6,340 nucleotides of DNA from Pseudomonadota bacterium (GTDB lineage: Bacteria > Pseudomonadota > Alphaproteobacteria > UBA8366 > JADFVY01). The notes beneath the pieces were generated by a model, which had not been told where the DNA came from, ran no database searches, and worked only from the letters and a program-made list of their open reading frames with translations. Of this stretch, positions 6,181-6,340 are shown in pieces. Made by a program: the position numbers and the translations under genes. The stretch spans positions 1 through 6,340 of the forward strand of contig DAOVHN010000152.1 in assembly GCA_030671915.1 (NCBI GenBank). Direction: 5' to 3'. Within the stretch, counting starts at the first letter, position 1. The number at the start of each line of letters is the position of its first letter.

Positions 6181-6340
6181 ATCGGCGCCCGCCACGCGGA
6201 GGAGGGCGGTTATGGGGTCGTTCGTGAGTTTGTCGGCCACGGCCTCGGCACAGCAATGCATGAGGAGCCTCAGGTGCCCAATTTCTTCGACGGGCCCAAG
6301 CAGCGCATGAAAGTAGGACTGGTCATTGCGGTCGAGCCCA
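6181..6340 (+). pseudogene. map: Methionine aminopeptidase, C-terminal fragment (5'-truncated, runs off right edge)
   Basis: The frame at 6181-6340 encodes 53 residues with clear type I methionine aminopeptidase motifs: GYGVVREFVGHGLG, HEEPQVPNF and a final AVEP. By family knowledge these carry metal and substrate residues equivalent to His171, His178 and Glu204 of the E. coli enzyme. The fragment begins at about E. coli residue 149. Directly before it is an in-frame TGA (6178-6180), and the preceding 225 bp contain nothing like the missing N-terminal half (no NEVVCHGIP-like or D-I-V-N-I-D-like segment in any frame). Against E. coli, IGA is followed by an apparent three-codon deletion, then RHAEEGGYGVV aligns without gaps. 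Two of five metal ligands are therefore absent and no family-like start exists. It is best read as a decayed or recombination-truncated copy; the 3' end is not visible. An assembly join is also possible. Confidence 0.8.

Noticed and set aside
4947..6227. 426-residue plus-strand open frame
   Set aside because: It is antisense to sudA/sudB, then runs through the promoter region and ends inside the map fragment in a different frame; no recognisable domain.
5965..6261. 98-residue minus-strand open frame in the control region
   Set aside because: It overlaps the FNR-type promoter and lies antisense to the map fragment; its apparent cysteines form no known motif.
6262..6340. A new gene starting at GTG 6274 with GAGGAG six bases upstream
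   Set aside because: The apparent ribosome site is just the codons of the conserved MetAP HEEP motif, and MetAP homology extends well upstream of the GTG in the same frame.

Overview
The window is GC-rich bacterial DNA. A single minus-strand operon fills almost all of it and reads from right to left: sudB (nfnA-like), sudA (nfnB-like), korA, korB, then an unknown gene that runs off the left edge. Codon use, the FNR-type operator and the overall look of the proteins suggest a Pseudomonadota member, perhaps an alphaproteobacterium. That placement is an inference; no rRNA or taxonomic marker is present.

Layout: 1-489 (-) is the 5' part of an unrecognised gene. 557-1546 (-) is korB, the thiamine-diphosphate and [4Fe-4S] beta subunit of a 2-oxoacid:ferredoxin oxidoreductase. 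1560-3530 (-) is korA, the fused gamma-alpha subunit. 3541-5046 (-) is sudA and 5079-5954 (-) is sudB; together they make an NfnAB/SudAB-type flavin iron-sulfur oxidoreductase. 5955-6180 is an intergenic control region. 6181-6340 (+) is the C-terminal part of a methionine aminopeptidase (map) reading frame that has a stop codon where its N-terminal half should be, so it looks like a 5'-truncated remnant.

How it fits together: KorAB oxidises a 2-oxoacid, probably 2-oxoglutarate, with CoA to acyl-CoA, CO2 and low-potential electrons, or runs in reverse. SudAB belongs to a family that exchanges electrons between ferredoxin, NADH and NADPH, sometimes by flavin-based bifurcation. Tight spacing (32, 10 and 13 bp) implies co-transcription. 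No ferredoxin gene is visible, so the two modules either share a ferredoxin encoded elsewhere or contact each other directly.

Regulation: the control region carries TTGAT-N4-ATCAG, a 9/10 match to the FNR/Anr/FixK box. Its centre lies exactly 32 bp upstream of the centre of a TACATT -10 element facing sudB, the geometry of a class II FNR-activated promoter (box at -41.5). Expression under low oxygen is therefore the best reading and suits an oxygen-sensitive enzyme set.
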